From positions 248,001 to 312,000 of the forward strand of contig NZ_JACZCS010000050.1 of assembly GCF_014904745.1 (NCBI RefSeq): a stretch of 64,000 nucleotides of DNA, given 5' to 3'. The stretch's first letter is position 1. Every line of letters begins with the position of its first letter. A program made the position numbers and the translations under genes. The stretch comes from Oricola nitratireducens (GTDB taxonomy: Bacteria > Pseudomonadota > Alphaproteobacteria > Rhizobiales > Rhizobiaceae). The notes below the pieces were generated by a model. The model did not search any database. It was given only the letters and a program-made list of their open reading frames with translations, and was not told where the DNA came from. Below, one piece after another: positions 22,011-29,180 of the stretch.

Positions 22011-22084
22011 TCTGGGTTGACTAAACGGTCATCTGTGCAACCATGTCGCTCCCTGTACGACCACCTCCCGATCAGGAAACCTCC

Positions 22085-22777
22085 ATGGCATCGCTGAAGT
22101 CCTTTTCGCTTTTCGCAGCGCTCACCGACGAGCAGGACAAACGGTTTTCGAAGATGGCGCGAATCAGCGATTTCGGCGAGAACGAACTGGTGCTCGACTA
22201 TGACGACGAGAGCCACAACGTCTTCCTGATCCAGTCCGGCCGGGTGCGGGTCATCCTGCGCATCGCGACCGGCCGCGAGGTGATCCTCGGCGAATTCTCG
22301 GACGGGGAGTTCTTCGGCGAACTGGCCGCCATCGACGGCACGACGCGCTCGGCGAATGTCACGGCGATGGTGAACACCCGCCTTCTGACGCTGCCCCGGT
22401 CGGCCTTCCTGTCGATCCTGCGCGAGGCGCCCGATGTCTCGCTGCAGCTGATGCGATCGATGTCGGCACTGATCCGTTCGCTCAACACGCGGCTTGCCGA
22501 ACATTCCTTCCTGCCGGCGAAATACCGGCTCTATTCGGAACTGATCCGGTTGTCGAAGCCACGCAAGGGCCATGACAGCCAGCGCATCGTCACGCCGCCA
22601 CCGATCCAGCTCGAGCTTGCCGAGCGCATCGGCTGCCGGCGCGAAGTCGTCTCCCGCGAGATCGCGAAAATGGAGCGCGAAAAGGTGGTCGAACGCTCGC
22701 GCGGCGGACTGATCCTGGCCGACATGGGCGAACTGAACCGCCGCCTGTCGGAAGGCTGGAACGCCGGCGGGGACTAG
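22085..22777 (+). CDS. Crp/Fnr family transcriptional regulator
   Basis: A 230-residue regulator: a cyclic-nucleotide-binding beta-roll (about 10-125) with FFGELAAIDGTTRSANVTA, the block that in Crp contacts cAMP (Gly-Glu and Arg-Ser), a dimer helix, and a C-terminal winged helix (LELAERIGCRREVVSREIAKMEREKVV). It has no Cys cluster like Fnr, so oxygen sensing is unlikely; cAMP binding is plausible. ATG at 22085 with AGGAAA upstream is preferred to 22043. Targets unknown. Confidence 0.9.
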   Translation: MASLKSFSLFAALTDEQDKRFSKMARISDFGENELVLDYDDESHNVFLIQSGRVRVILRIATGREVILGEFSDGEFFGELAAIDGTTRSANVTAMVNTRLLTLPRSAFLSILREAPDVSLQLMRSMSALIRSLNTRLAEHSFLPAKYRLYSELIRLSKPRKGHDSQRIVTPPPIQLELAERIGCRREVVSREIAKMEREKVVERSRGGLILADMGELNRRLSEGWNAGGD

Positions 22778-22828
22778 TTCTCTTTGCCCCGCCCTTAAGC
22801 TCCTCATTTCATTCGTCGCTGGCGGGAA

Positions 22829-23263
22829 CTAGCCGACCGCCACCATCACGGCGCCGACGGCGATCAGCGCGACCCCGCCCCAGCCCATCGTCGACAGGCG
22901 CTCGCCGAGAAACAGCGCGCCGATGATCGCGACGAAGACGACGCTGAGCTTGTCGACGGGCGCGACCTGGCCCGCCTGGCCCAGTTGGAGGGCGCGGAAA
23001 TAGCACAGCCAAGAGGCCCCCGTCGCGAGCCCGGACAGGACCAGGAACACGACCGTCCTGGTGGAGAGAACCGACAGGCTATGATATTCGCCCGTGAACC
23101 AGAGCAGCGTACCGAGCGCGACGACAACGACGATCGTGCGCAGGAAAGTGGCAAAGTTGGAATTGATGCCGCCGACGCCGATCTTGGCGAAGATCGCGGT
23201 CAGGGCGGCGAAGATCGCGGCAAGTAATGCCCAGAACTGCCACGAATTCGAATATCCATGCAT
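22829..23263 (-). CDS. Single-domain EamA family transporter
   Basis: A 144-residue, five-helix membrane protein equal to one EamA repeat, ending in GALFLGERLSTMGWGGVALIAVGAVMVAVG. Typical EamA proteins have two repeats; single-repeat forms act as dimers. ATG at 23263 (MHGYSNSW) with GGGAGAC upstream is chosen. It lies downstream of the DUF1611/racemase operon on the same strand with a 134-base gap. A role in exporting that operon's product is possible but unproven. Confidence 0.85.
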   Translation of the reverse strand: MHGYSNSWQFWALLAAIFAALTAIFAKIGVGGINSNFATFLRTIVVVVALGTLLWFTGEYHSLSVLSTRTVVFLVLSGLATGASWLCYFRALQLGQAGQVAPVDKLSVVFVAIIGALFLGERLSTMGWGGVALIAVGAVMVAVG

Positions 23264-23397
23264 CGGCGTCTCCCTTGCGCAGCCGGTTTGACCGGCCGCA
23301 CAGTACCAAGGGAGCGCCGGGATAGTGGAAAAAATCCGCAGGAAAACGCAAAGGGCCAGCGCGCAATCGCACAGCAGTCGGTTCCTTGCGTGCCGTT

Positions 23398-24522
23398 TCA
23401 GGCCGCGGAGGATTGGGGCTCCGCACACGACAGCCCGCAAGGCGCGTGCAGGCGCTTACGGTCACCCGAGAAAATCTTCGTAACCGAACCGGATGTCATG
23501 GCGCGGAGCAGCGCGCTGTAGTTCGGCTGGAAAGCGATCTCGGAGCCGACGGCCACGCGGCTGCCGCCGGTGCCGCAGACAAGATGATCGCTGCTTGCGC
23601 CGAGCAATTCGATCCCTGCCGGCGGCGTAAGGCCGGCCGGATCGATATCCTGATGTCCGACCGCCAGGATCGCCCGCAGGACGTCGCCGCGATCCTCGCG
23701 GAACGCCGGTTTGCCGAATGCCGTCTGTGCGATTTCGCCCCAGGGCTGCGACGGTTTGGACTTCATTTCGATCACCTCGGCCACGAGAGTGAAGGCATCG
23801 ACATACAGGCCGTCTATCGCACGGCGGTGAAGCGGCTCCTGTCCGAGCAAAATGGATTCCCCCAAACGAAGATCATTGATGCGGCCAATGTCCGGAGCGC
23901 CGAATGCCCAAAGCAGATTGCTCGAATTGCCGCCGGACACGATACCGGAACGAGGGCAGAAGGTTTCGGCGACGCCGTCCGCCAAACGGGACAGTTCGCC
24001 CATATTGCCGGCGTCCGGGGATACGCCGCTTTGGCAAGCCAGATTCGCGCCAATGCCCCTGAGGACGATATTCGGAAACCGGCGCGTCCGGCGCGCGATC
24101 TCCGCCAGGTCTCCCGGCATGATTCCTTCCCTCAGATCGCCCAGTTCCACCATCAGGACAACGCCATGCCGGCGTCCGGTCCTTCGGGCGGCGGTCGACA
24201 GCGCGCTGATGACATCGAGCTCCGTGTTGAAACTCACATCCGCGTGCGCCACTACCCGGTCGACCTGGCTGAGCATCGGCGAGCGGATAAGCGTGATCGG
24301 GACCGTCGCGTTCTCGCGGCGTATCGCCTCGATGTTTTCGATGCGCGAATCGCCGAGCGTGCCTATGCCCGCCGAGAGAAAAGCTTCGGCGATCCTGTAA
24401 TCGCCCATGCATGCTTTCGTGACGCCGGTTACCGCAACGCCGCGCGCCCGGAGGCGCGCCGCGAGGACCGTCGCATTGTGGCGGATCTTATCGAGGTCGA
24501 TCTCCAGCCTCGGCGCGATCAT
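23398..24522 (-). CDS. Alanine/ornithine racemase-like PLP enzyme (fold type III)
   Basis: A 374-residue protein of the alanine racemase-like barrel family. It starts IAPRLEIDLDKIRHNATVLAARL, the PLP lysine is about residue 36 in VTGVTKACMGDYRIAEA, and SGGNSSNLLWAF is a phosphate-cup region. It resembles the alanine/ornithine racemase group rather than biosynthetic Alr. Its ATG overlaps the DUF1611 stop by four bases, so the two proteins are made together and presumably act on the same amino acid. Substrate unknown. Confidence 0.85.
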   Translation of the reverse strand: MIAPRLEIDLDKIRHNATVLAARLRARGVAVTGVTKACMGDYRIAEAFLSAGIGTLGDSRIENIEAIRRENATVPITLIRSPMLSQVDRVVAHADVSFNTELDVISALSTAARRTGRRHGVVLMVELGDLREGIMPGDLAEIARRTRRFPNIVLRGIGANLACQSGVSPDAGNMGELSRLADGVAETFCPRSGIVSGGNSSNLLWAFGAPDIGRINDLRLGESILLGQEPLHRRAIDGLYVDAFTLVAEVIEMKSKPSQPWGEIAQTAFGKPAFREDRGDVLRAILAVGHQDIDPAGLTPPAGIELLGASSDHLVCGTGGSRVAVGSEIAFQPNYSALLRAMTSGSVTKIFSGDRKRLHAPCGLSCAEPQSSAA

Positions 24523-25718
24523 GCCGCCGCAGCGTTCAACTTTCCTGCCAGCTGCGGAAACGACGAGAGCACCATGTCGACAAGCAGTTCCTTCGGGCGC
24601 GCCAATGCATCGGTCACCGGAATGCCGAGCTGGTCGCGATAGGCCTCGATGGACACGCCGACTTCGGTGTCCGTCATGTTCTCGTGGTTGATCGTGAGAC
24701 CGATGACCTTCGTGTCGGAAAACGCCTCTATCAGGCGAATCTCGGACATGGGCGTCGGCATCTTCATGTCGGAGAAATCGCATCGGTGCGACCGTCCCGG
24801 AGCGTGCTGCAGAATGACGCCGTCGGGAGCGCTGCCGCGCAGGATGAAAGCCGACGTGCAAAATGCCGGGTGGCTCAAGGCGCCCTGCCCTTCGATGATC
24901 ACGACGTCGGGATTTTCGCCTTCGCAAGCATCGATCACGGTCGCTTCCAGTTCACCACAGCAGAATTGCGATGGCACCGCATCCAGCGCGACGCCATAAC
25001 GCGACCCCTGGATCAACCCCGTCTGACCGGTCGTCACCATCACCGCCTTTACGCCGGCGCCGACAAGCGCGCGGGTCAGAATGGAGGCGGTAGTCCGCTT
25101 GCCGATTGCGCAATCGGTGCCGAGTACAGCGATACGAGGACAATCGAACCCGGCAATGCGACCGCTGAACAAGCGCAAATCATTCTTGGGCCGAGGCTTC
25201 CTGACATCGAGGATTTCCACATTCGATGCCTTGCAGGCCGCGGCGAATTCCGGATCCTCATTGAGAAACTCGTGGAGTCCATTGACGATATTCATGCCGC
25301 GGCCGATCGCTTCGAGCACGACCTTGCGTTCATGCTTCGACAACATGCCCGTTGCAGGAGCCATTCCGTAGATGAAGTAGTCCGGCAGGCTATCGCAGTG
25401 AGCAAGGGCATCTGCGAGGCCGCGGAAAACCGGAATCAGGTTCGGCTTGCCATCGAGGATTTCGCCGGCGTCGCGACCCGCCTTCTGGCTGTCGATGACC
25501 GCTATGATGTTGTATCGCTCCGAATGGCGCACCAGCCCGTTGGCTGTCTTGCCGTCAATGGCGCCGAGATTTCCCTCGCAATAGACGATGGCTGTCGGGT
25601 TTCGCTTCGCGCCAGCGCGCGTTCCGGCCGCCGGGGCAGTCGCGCGAGGCTTTTGCGCCAGTATTGGGCCAACGACATCCGGCGCTTTCGCCTGCGTTAT
25701 GGTGGAAACACGGATCAT
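24519..25718 (-). CDS. DUF1611 family protein (D-glutamate N-acetyltransferase DgcN-like)
   Basis: A 399-residue DUF1611 protein: a variable N-terminal 40 residues, a Rossmann-like half (IVYCEGNLGAIDGKTANGLVR), and a P-loop half with GTDCAIGKRTTASIL (about 200-214) and QGALSHPA. A characterised relative, DgcN, acetylates D-glutamate in a D-Glu catabolic route with the enolase-superfamily racemase DgcA. Here the partner is instead a PLP racemase-like protein. ATG at 25718 follows AGGAG. Assigning the exact substrate would be a guess. Confidence 0.85.
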   Translation of the reverse strand: MIRVSTITQAKAPDVVGPILAQKPRATAPAAGTRAGAKRNPTAIVYCEGNLGAIDGKTANGLVRHSERYNIIAVIDSQKAGRDAGEILDGKPNLIPVFRGLADALAHCDSLPDYFIYGMAPATGMLSKHERKVVLEAIGRGMNIVNGLHEFLNEDPEFAAACKASNVEILDVRKPRPKNDLRLFSGRIAGFDCPRIAVLGTDCAIGKRTTASILTRALVGAGVKAVMVTTGQTGLIQGSRYGVALDAVPSQFCCGELEATVIDACEGENPDVVIIEGQGALSHPAFCTSAFILRGSAPDGVILQHAPGRSHRCDFSDMKMPTPMSEIRLIEAFSDTKVIGLTINHENMTDTEVGVSIEAYRDQLGIPVTDALARPKELLVDMVLSSFPQLAGKLNAAAA

Positions 25719-25750
25719 GGAAACTCCTGGGTGGGGAACAACCGCCCGTC

Positions 25751-25774
25751 GCCGGATCGCATATACCATCCGGC
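25751..25774. promoter_or_regulatory. Inverted repeat upstream of the DUF1611 operon
   Basis: GCCGGAT and ATCCGGC are separated by 10 bases, 33 bases before the DUF1611 start. The spacing of the half-sites suits either a dimeric regulator or a leader hairpin. The rest of 25719-26011 shows no convincing gene. Confidence 0.35.
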
Positions 25775-26011
25775 GTTTCCGCGCATTTAAAGCAACGCGG
25801 GCGTGTTCTGTTGGGAATTATTCAATTGTTTGCGGATTGCCGAAGGCCGGCGATCCGAAGCGGCGTTGCCAGCCGCATCAACTCGTTTTCAGGAGAGCCA
25901 AACGCGCATTGCCCGTTACAGCAGAACGCTGAACAGGATCACGAATGCGCCCTTCGTCAACCAGGGACGTGACGGTCATCCGGGCAATCGGCGACCCGAT
26001 TGCCCTGAAAG

Positions 26012-26377
26012 TCATTTTATCTCGCTGAGCAGGGACGCGCAGGCCCTTGCAACGCCGGCACTTGGCCCGTCGCTGCCGGGAAAGACCGCCCAACCGCCAT
26101 CTTCGACAAATGCGGCCTGTTTGTAGGAACTGACCTTGTTGAAGTCTTCCAGGTTTTTCGACGCATCGGCGGAACGCTGGAACTTGTCCGCGCAAATCGG
26201 CGCAAGAACCGCAACGACCGCACTTTTGGAATCGTTCGCACTCTGCCTTTCCGCTGTGCTTCCAAGCACCCAGCCACCCCAGCCGAAGCCGATTGCAATG
26301 GCCGCGACAGCGCCAATGGCCGTGCCTTGCAGCAGTCGCGTCAGCGACTCTCCTTTAAACGCAGAAGGTATTTCCAT
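26012..26377 (-). CDS. Hypothetical protein with one membrane helix
   Basis: A 121-residue protein with a Gly/Ala-rich membrane segment at about 19-38 (TAIGAVAAIAIGFGWGGWVLG) and a soluble domain containing two Cys and the stretch WAVFPGSDGPSAGVARACA. Similar small proteins occur across rhizobia, without known function. A good AGGGATAT lies before the ATG. A TTGACA promoter lies about 150 bases upstream. Confidence 0.75.
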   Translation of the reverse strand: MEIPSAFKGESLTRLLQGTAIGAVAAIAIGFGWGGWVLGSTAERQSANDSKSAVVAVLAPICADKFQRSADASKNLEDFNKVSSYKQAAFVEDGGWAVFPGSDGPSAGVARACASLLSEIK

Positions 26378-26391
26378 AATATATCCCTTCG

Positions 26392-26411
26392 CCCGGCGTC
26401 TGCCGGGTTTT
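26392..26411. other. Leader hairpin of the 26012-26377 gene
   Basis: CCCGGC and GCCGGG pair around GTCT. On the plus strand it is followed by TTTT, but no plus-strand gene precedes it. On the minus strand it sits 14 bases before the start codon and just upstream of the ribosome-binding site. Confidence 0.4.
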
Positions 26412-26502
26412 CAGAATTCATTGCTCTGCATTTCGCGGAGTCGAACGAATACAAATATTTTTCGAGAAGCGCACGCTTTGAACTGGCGTTTACGCTTTGT
26501 CT

Positions 26503-26530
26503 GAATTACAGAAACCAATACGAATGTCAA
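26503..26530 (-). promoter_or_regulatory. Probable promoter of the 26012-26377 gene
   Basis: On the minus strand a perfect TTGACA (26525-26530) is followed after 16 bases by TAATTC (26503-26508). The surrounding 26378-26656 interval is AT-rich and has no convincing gene. Confidence 0.5.
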
Positions 26531-26656
26531 ATTATTACAGATTGTTTCATTTCGTTATCTATCGGATTCTTTCATCCTTCGTGATCCAAATGCCGGCGAA
26601 TGGTTTTTCGCGGAGATGGTGCAAGAAGACTCCAGGACCGCCTGCCGGCGAAGCGC

Positions 26657-26992
26657 TCACACCCCGCCCGCAGATGCGACGAGAGTCGGAGCATCGGTCT
26701 TGACCTCGGCTGTCATCGGGGCGGCATCGCGCAGTTCCGCATCGGCGAGCAGGTTGCCGACGGCATCGAGACGCCAGTCGATCGCGACCTTCTCGCCAGG
26801 AGCAAGGCCCGGAACCCCAATGCAATCTGCGACGGCTACCGGAAAGTCGACGAAACGCACCTGCATGTCCTTGTCCGCTTCGCAGGCTTCGACGGAAGCG
26901 TAATGCGGCGCGGGCTCGGGGATCTGGCGGCAGACCATCATCGCGTGGTCGCATCCGAGAATCAGCATGACGGCGGCAGTAATCGGTTCCAT
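26657..26992 (-). CDS. Hypothetical protein (possible secreted or membrane-anchored)
   Basis: The 111-residue product opens with a short hydrophobic run (MEPITAAVMLILGCDHAMM) and contains MVCRQIPEPAPHYASVEACE, a pattern seen in short rhizobial proteins of unknown function. Cysteines at about 14, 21, 34 and 57 could form disulfides if exported. AAGGAG precedes the ATG at a good distance, which supports it as a real gene. Confidence 0.65.
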   Translation of the reverse strand: MEPITAAVMLILGCDHAMMVCRQIPEPAPHYASVEACEADKDMQVRFVDFPVAVADCIGVPGLAPGEKVAIDWRLDAVGNLLADAELRDAAPMTAEVKTDAPTLVASAGGV

Positions 26993-27169
26993 TGTCTCGC
27001 TCCTTGTCAGGATGAGAAACGGGTAACACCGCGCGAGGTTCCGTGACTGTGCATTGCGTCACATCTCTTTCCCGGCCTTCAGCTCGTCGCCGCCGGCCCC
27101 TGGCACTTCCGGTCGAACCTTCGGGCTGCACCCTCGCTTTTCGGCGACGGCTTGTATTCGTTGCAATAT

Positions 27170-27187
27170 ATGTTACCTTGGTAACAT
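27170..27187. promoter_or_regulatory. Perfect inverted repeat upstream of the 27204-27904 gene pair
   Basis: ATGTTACC and GGTAACAT flank TT. The site lies 16 bases before the start of the small gene and overlaps the likely promoter (TTGCAA at 27161-27166, CATGAT at 27185-27190). The symmetry and position are what a repressor or MerR-like activator site would show. No regulator gene is adjacent, unless the small 82-residue protein is one. Confidence 0.5.
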
Positions 27188-27203
27188 GATAACGGAGAAC
27201 GTT

Positions 27204-27452
27204 ATGGAAAAGACCCAGACCGGCGTCCGCATGGCGACACCGCTGCTCAAAGTCCTCAAGGGACTGGCGGAATACAAGGACATGAGCCTCGGCGATCTGC
27301 TCGAGGGCATCGTGCTGCATGCCTTCGAGGGGAAGGCGCCATTTTCCGAGGAGACGATCACGGTAATCGACAAGCTGCGCGATGTCTATGACTGCCGGCT
27401 GACGGCGGAGAATGCGCACAAGCTGCCCGACGACATAGAGACCGGACGATGA
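27204..27452 (+). CDS. Small hypothetical protein, coupled to an SRPBCC gene
   Basis: An 82-residue mostly helical protein (MEKTQTGVRMATPLLKVLKG at the start). Its short N-terminal strand-like segment followed by two helices recalls ribbon-helix-helix regulators, but this is weak. ATG at 27204 has GGAG seven bases upstream; an upstream ATG at 27186 lies inside the palindrome and has no such site. Its stop overlaps the next gene's ATG by four bases. Confidence 0.65.
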   Translation: MEKTQTGVRMATPLLKVLKGLAEYKDMSLGDLLEGIVLHAFEGKAPFSEETITVIDKLRDVYDCRLTAENAHKLPDDIETGR

Positions 27453-27904
27453 GAAGAGCGTATCGCCATGACATCGCCGTCGACCTGCCGATCGACGAGG
27501 CCTTCCCTCTGTTCACGCCGAAGGGCGAGGAGAACTGGGTGCCGGACTGGCAACCGGACTATTTCGCGCCGGAAAACGGCGAGACACAGAAGGACATGCT
27601 GTTTGCGACCGGAACCGGTGACGAACGCACCTGGTGGACCTGCCTGGCCTATGAACCGGAAGCCTGCCATGTGCGTTATCTGCGGCTGACGCCCGACAGC
27701 CGCGCAGCCTTCGTCGATGTAACGTGCCGCGCCCGTGACGCCCGTTCCACGCTGGTGACGGTCGGCTACGACATCCAGTCGCTCGGGCCGTCCGGCGAAA
27801 CCTATATCGCGTCGATGACGGAAGAGGCCTTCGCAGAGATGATCGGCGCGTGGCCCTGTCTAATCGGAAGAATGGCCCGCGAGACGCCCCCGCCATCCAG
27901 CTAA
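27449..27904 (+). CDS. SRPBCC (START/Bet v1-like) family protein
   Basis: The 151-residue product starts with the beta strand HDIAVDLPIDEAFPLFTPKGEENWVPDW, the usual opening of SRPBCC proteins with the Trp-rich lip of the hydrophobic cavity, and continues through strands to a long C-terminal helix. Such proteins bind hydrophobic ligands. It is translationally coupled to the small gene before it. Its stop codon lies inside the first unit of the tandem palindrome array. Confidence 0.7.
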   Translation: MRRAYRHDIAVDLPIDEAFPLFTPKGEENWVPDWQPDYFAPENGETQKDMLFATGTGDERTWWTCLAYEPEACHVRYLRLTPDSRAAFVDVTCRARDARSTLVTVGYDIQSLGPSGETYIASMTEEAFAEMIGAWPCLIGRMARETPPPSS

Positions 27905-27971
27905 TCTGGATTAGTCCGCTAATCTCGATCAGTTATACTAATATAGATTAGTCTTGCTAATCTGGATCAGT
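27901..27971. repeat. Tandem array of four 15-bp imperfect palindromes
   Basis: Four units begin at 27901, 27919, 27938 and 27957: CTAATCTGGATTAGT, CTAATCTCGATCAGT, CTAATATAGATTAGT and CTAATCTGGATCAGT. Each is a CTAAT-x-N2-GAT-y-AG palindrome, with a period of 18-19 bp. The array fills the gap between two convergent genes and overlaps both stop codons. It could serve as a two-way terminator, a multi-site protein-binding region or a small repeat element. Confidence 0.85.
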
Positions 27972-29098
27972 CCACATCCTCAATCTCGACGCCCTCGCCG
28001 CCATGGACGCGGTGCGCGAGCGCTGCCTCCATGAACTCGTCGAGATCGCCGTCGAGAACGTCCCCAGGCGCGGATGATTCGACGCCGGTGCGCAGGTCCT
28101 TGACCAGCTGGTAGGGCTGCAGGACGTAGGAACGGATCTGGTGACCCCAGCCGATCTCCGTCTTGGTCGCCTCGGTGGCGCTGGCCTCGGCCTCGCGCCG
28201 CTTCAGCTCTTCCTCGTACAAGCGGGCGCGCAGCATGTCCCACGCCCTCGCCCGGTTCTTGTGCTGCGAGCGCTCGGCCTGGCACTGAACCACGATGCCG
28301 CTCGGGATGTGGGTGATGCGCACGGCCGAGTCCGTCGTATTGACGTGCTGGCCGCCGGCGCCCGAGGCGCGGTAGGTGTCGATGCGGCAATCACTCTCGG
28401 CAACCTCGATATCGATGGAATCGTCGATCACCGGATAAACCCAGGCGGACGCGAACGAGGTATGGCGGCGCGCATTGGAGTCGTAGGGCGAGATGCGCAC
28501 CAGGCGGTGGACGCCCGATTCCGTCTTCATCCAGCCATAGGCGTTGTGGCCCTTGACCAGCAGCGTCGCCGATTTGATGCCCGCTTCCTCGCCGGCCTGG
28601 TATTCGACGACCTCGACCTTGAAGCCGCGGCGCTCGGCCCAGCGCGTGTACATGCGCAAAAGCATCGACGCCCAGTCCTGGCTCTCGGTGCCGCCGGCTC
28701 CGGAGTGGATTTCGATAAAGGTATCGTTGCCATCGGCCTCGCCGGAAAGCAGCGCCTCGACCGAGCGCTTATCAATCGCGCCCTGCAGGTCGCGAATCGC
28801 CTGTTCGGCCTCGGCAATGGTCTCCTGGTCGTCTTCTTCCTCGCCCATCGCGATCAGTTCGACGCTGTCTTCCAGCGTCTGATCGTAGGTGCGGATGGCC
28901 GTCACCATCTCTTCGAGGCGCTGGCGCTCCTGCATGAGCTTCTGCGCTTCGTCGGCATTGTTCCAGAGGTCGGGATCCTCGGCGCGGGAATTGAGGTAGT
29001 CGAGGCGTTTCAGTGACTGTTCCCAGTCAAAGATGCCTCCTCAGCAGGCTGATCGCCTGCTTGATGTCGTCGACGAGCGTCGCGGTTTCGGCGCGCAT
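27967..29098 (-). CDS. prfB: Peptide chain release factor 2 (programmed +1 frameshift)
   Basis: RF2 recognises UGA and UAA. The reading begins at ATG 29098 and ends after 23 codons at an in-frame TGA (29027-29029). A +1 shift at CTT-TGA-C gives a full 376-residue RF2 with the catalytic GGQ (ASGAGGQHVNTTDSAV) and SGAGGTESQDWA. Starting at the first downstream Met (28935) would lose most of the N-terminal domain. This is the classic autoregulatory shift: low RF2 makes the ribosome pause at UGA and slip. It is not a pseudogene. Confidence 0.96.
29026..29041 (-). promoter_or_regulatory. prfB programmed frameshift site
   Basis: On the minus strand AGGAGG (29041-29036), three bases, then CTT TGA C (29032-29026). 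The internal Shine-Dalgarno sequence close to the slippery CTT and poor-context TGA C is the conserved RF2 frameshift element. Confidence 0.95.
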
Positions 29099-29180
29099 TC
29101 TCTTGTCCTTCGGATTCGCGTGAAACGGTGTACCGGCGCCGGGTTTTAGGCACCCGGCACGGCCGTGTAAAGGGTGCAGG

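Noticed and set aside
27901-27971. CRISPR array
   Set aside because: The units are 15 bp palindromes with 3-4 bp between them, no spacers of normal length and no cas genes.
29027-29029. prfB as a pseudogene because of an in-frame TGA
   Set aside because: The TGA lies in the conserved programmed frameshift element and the +1 frame gives an intact RF2.
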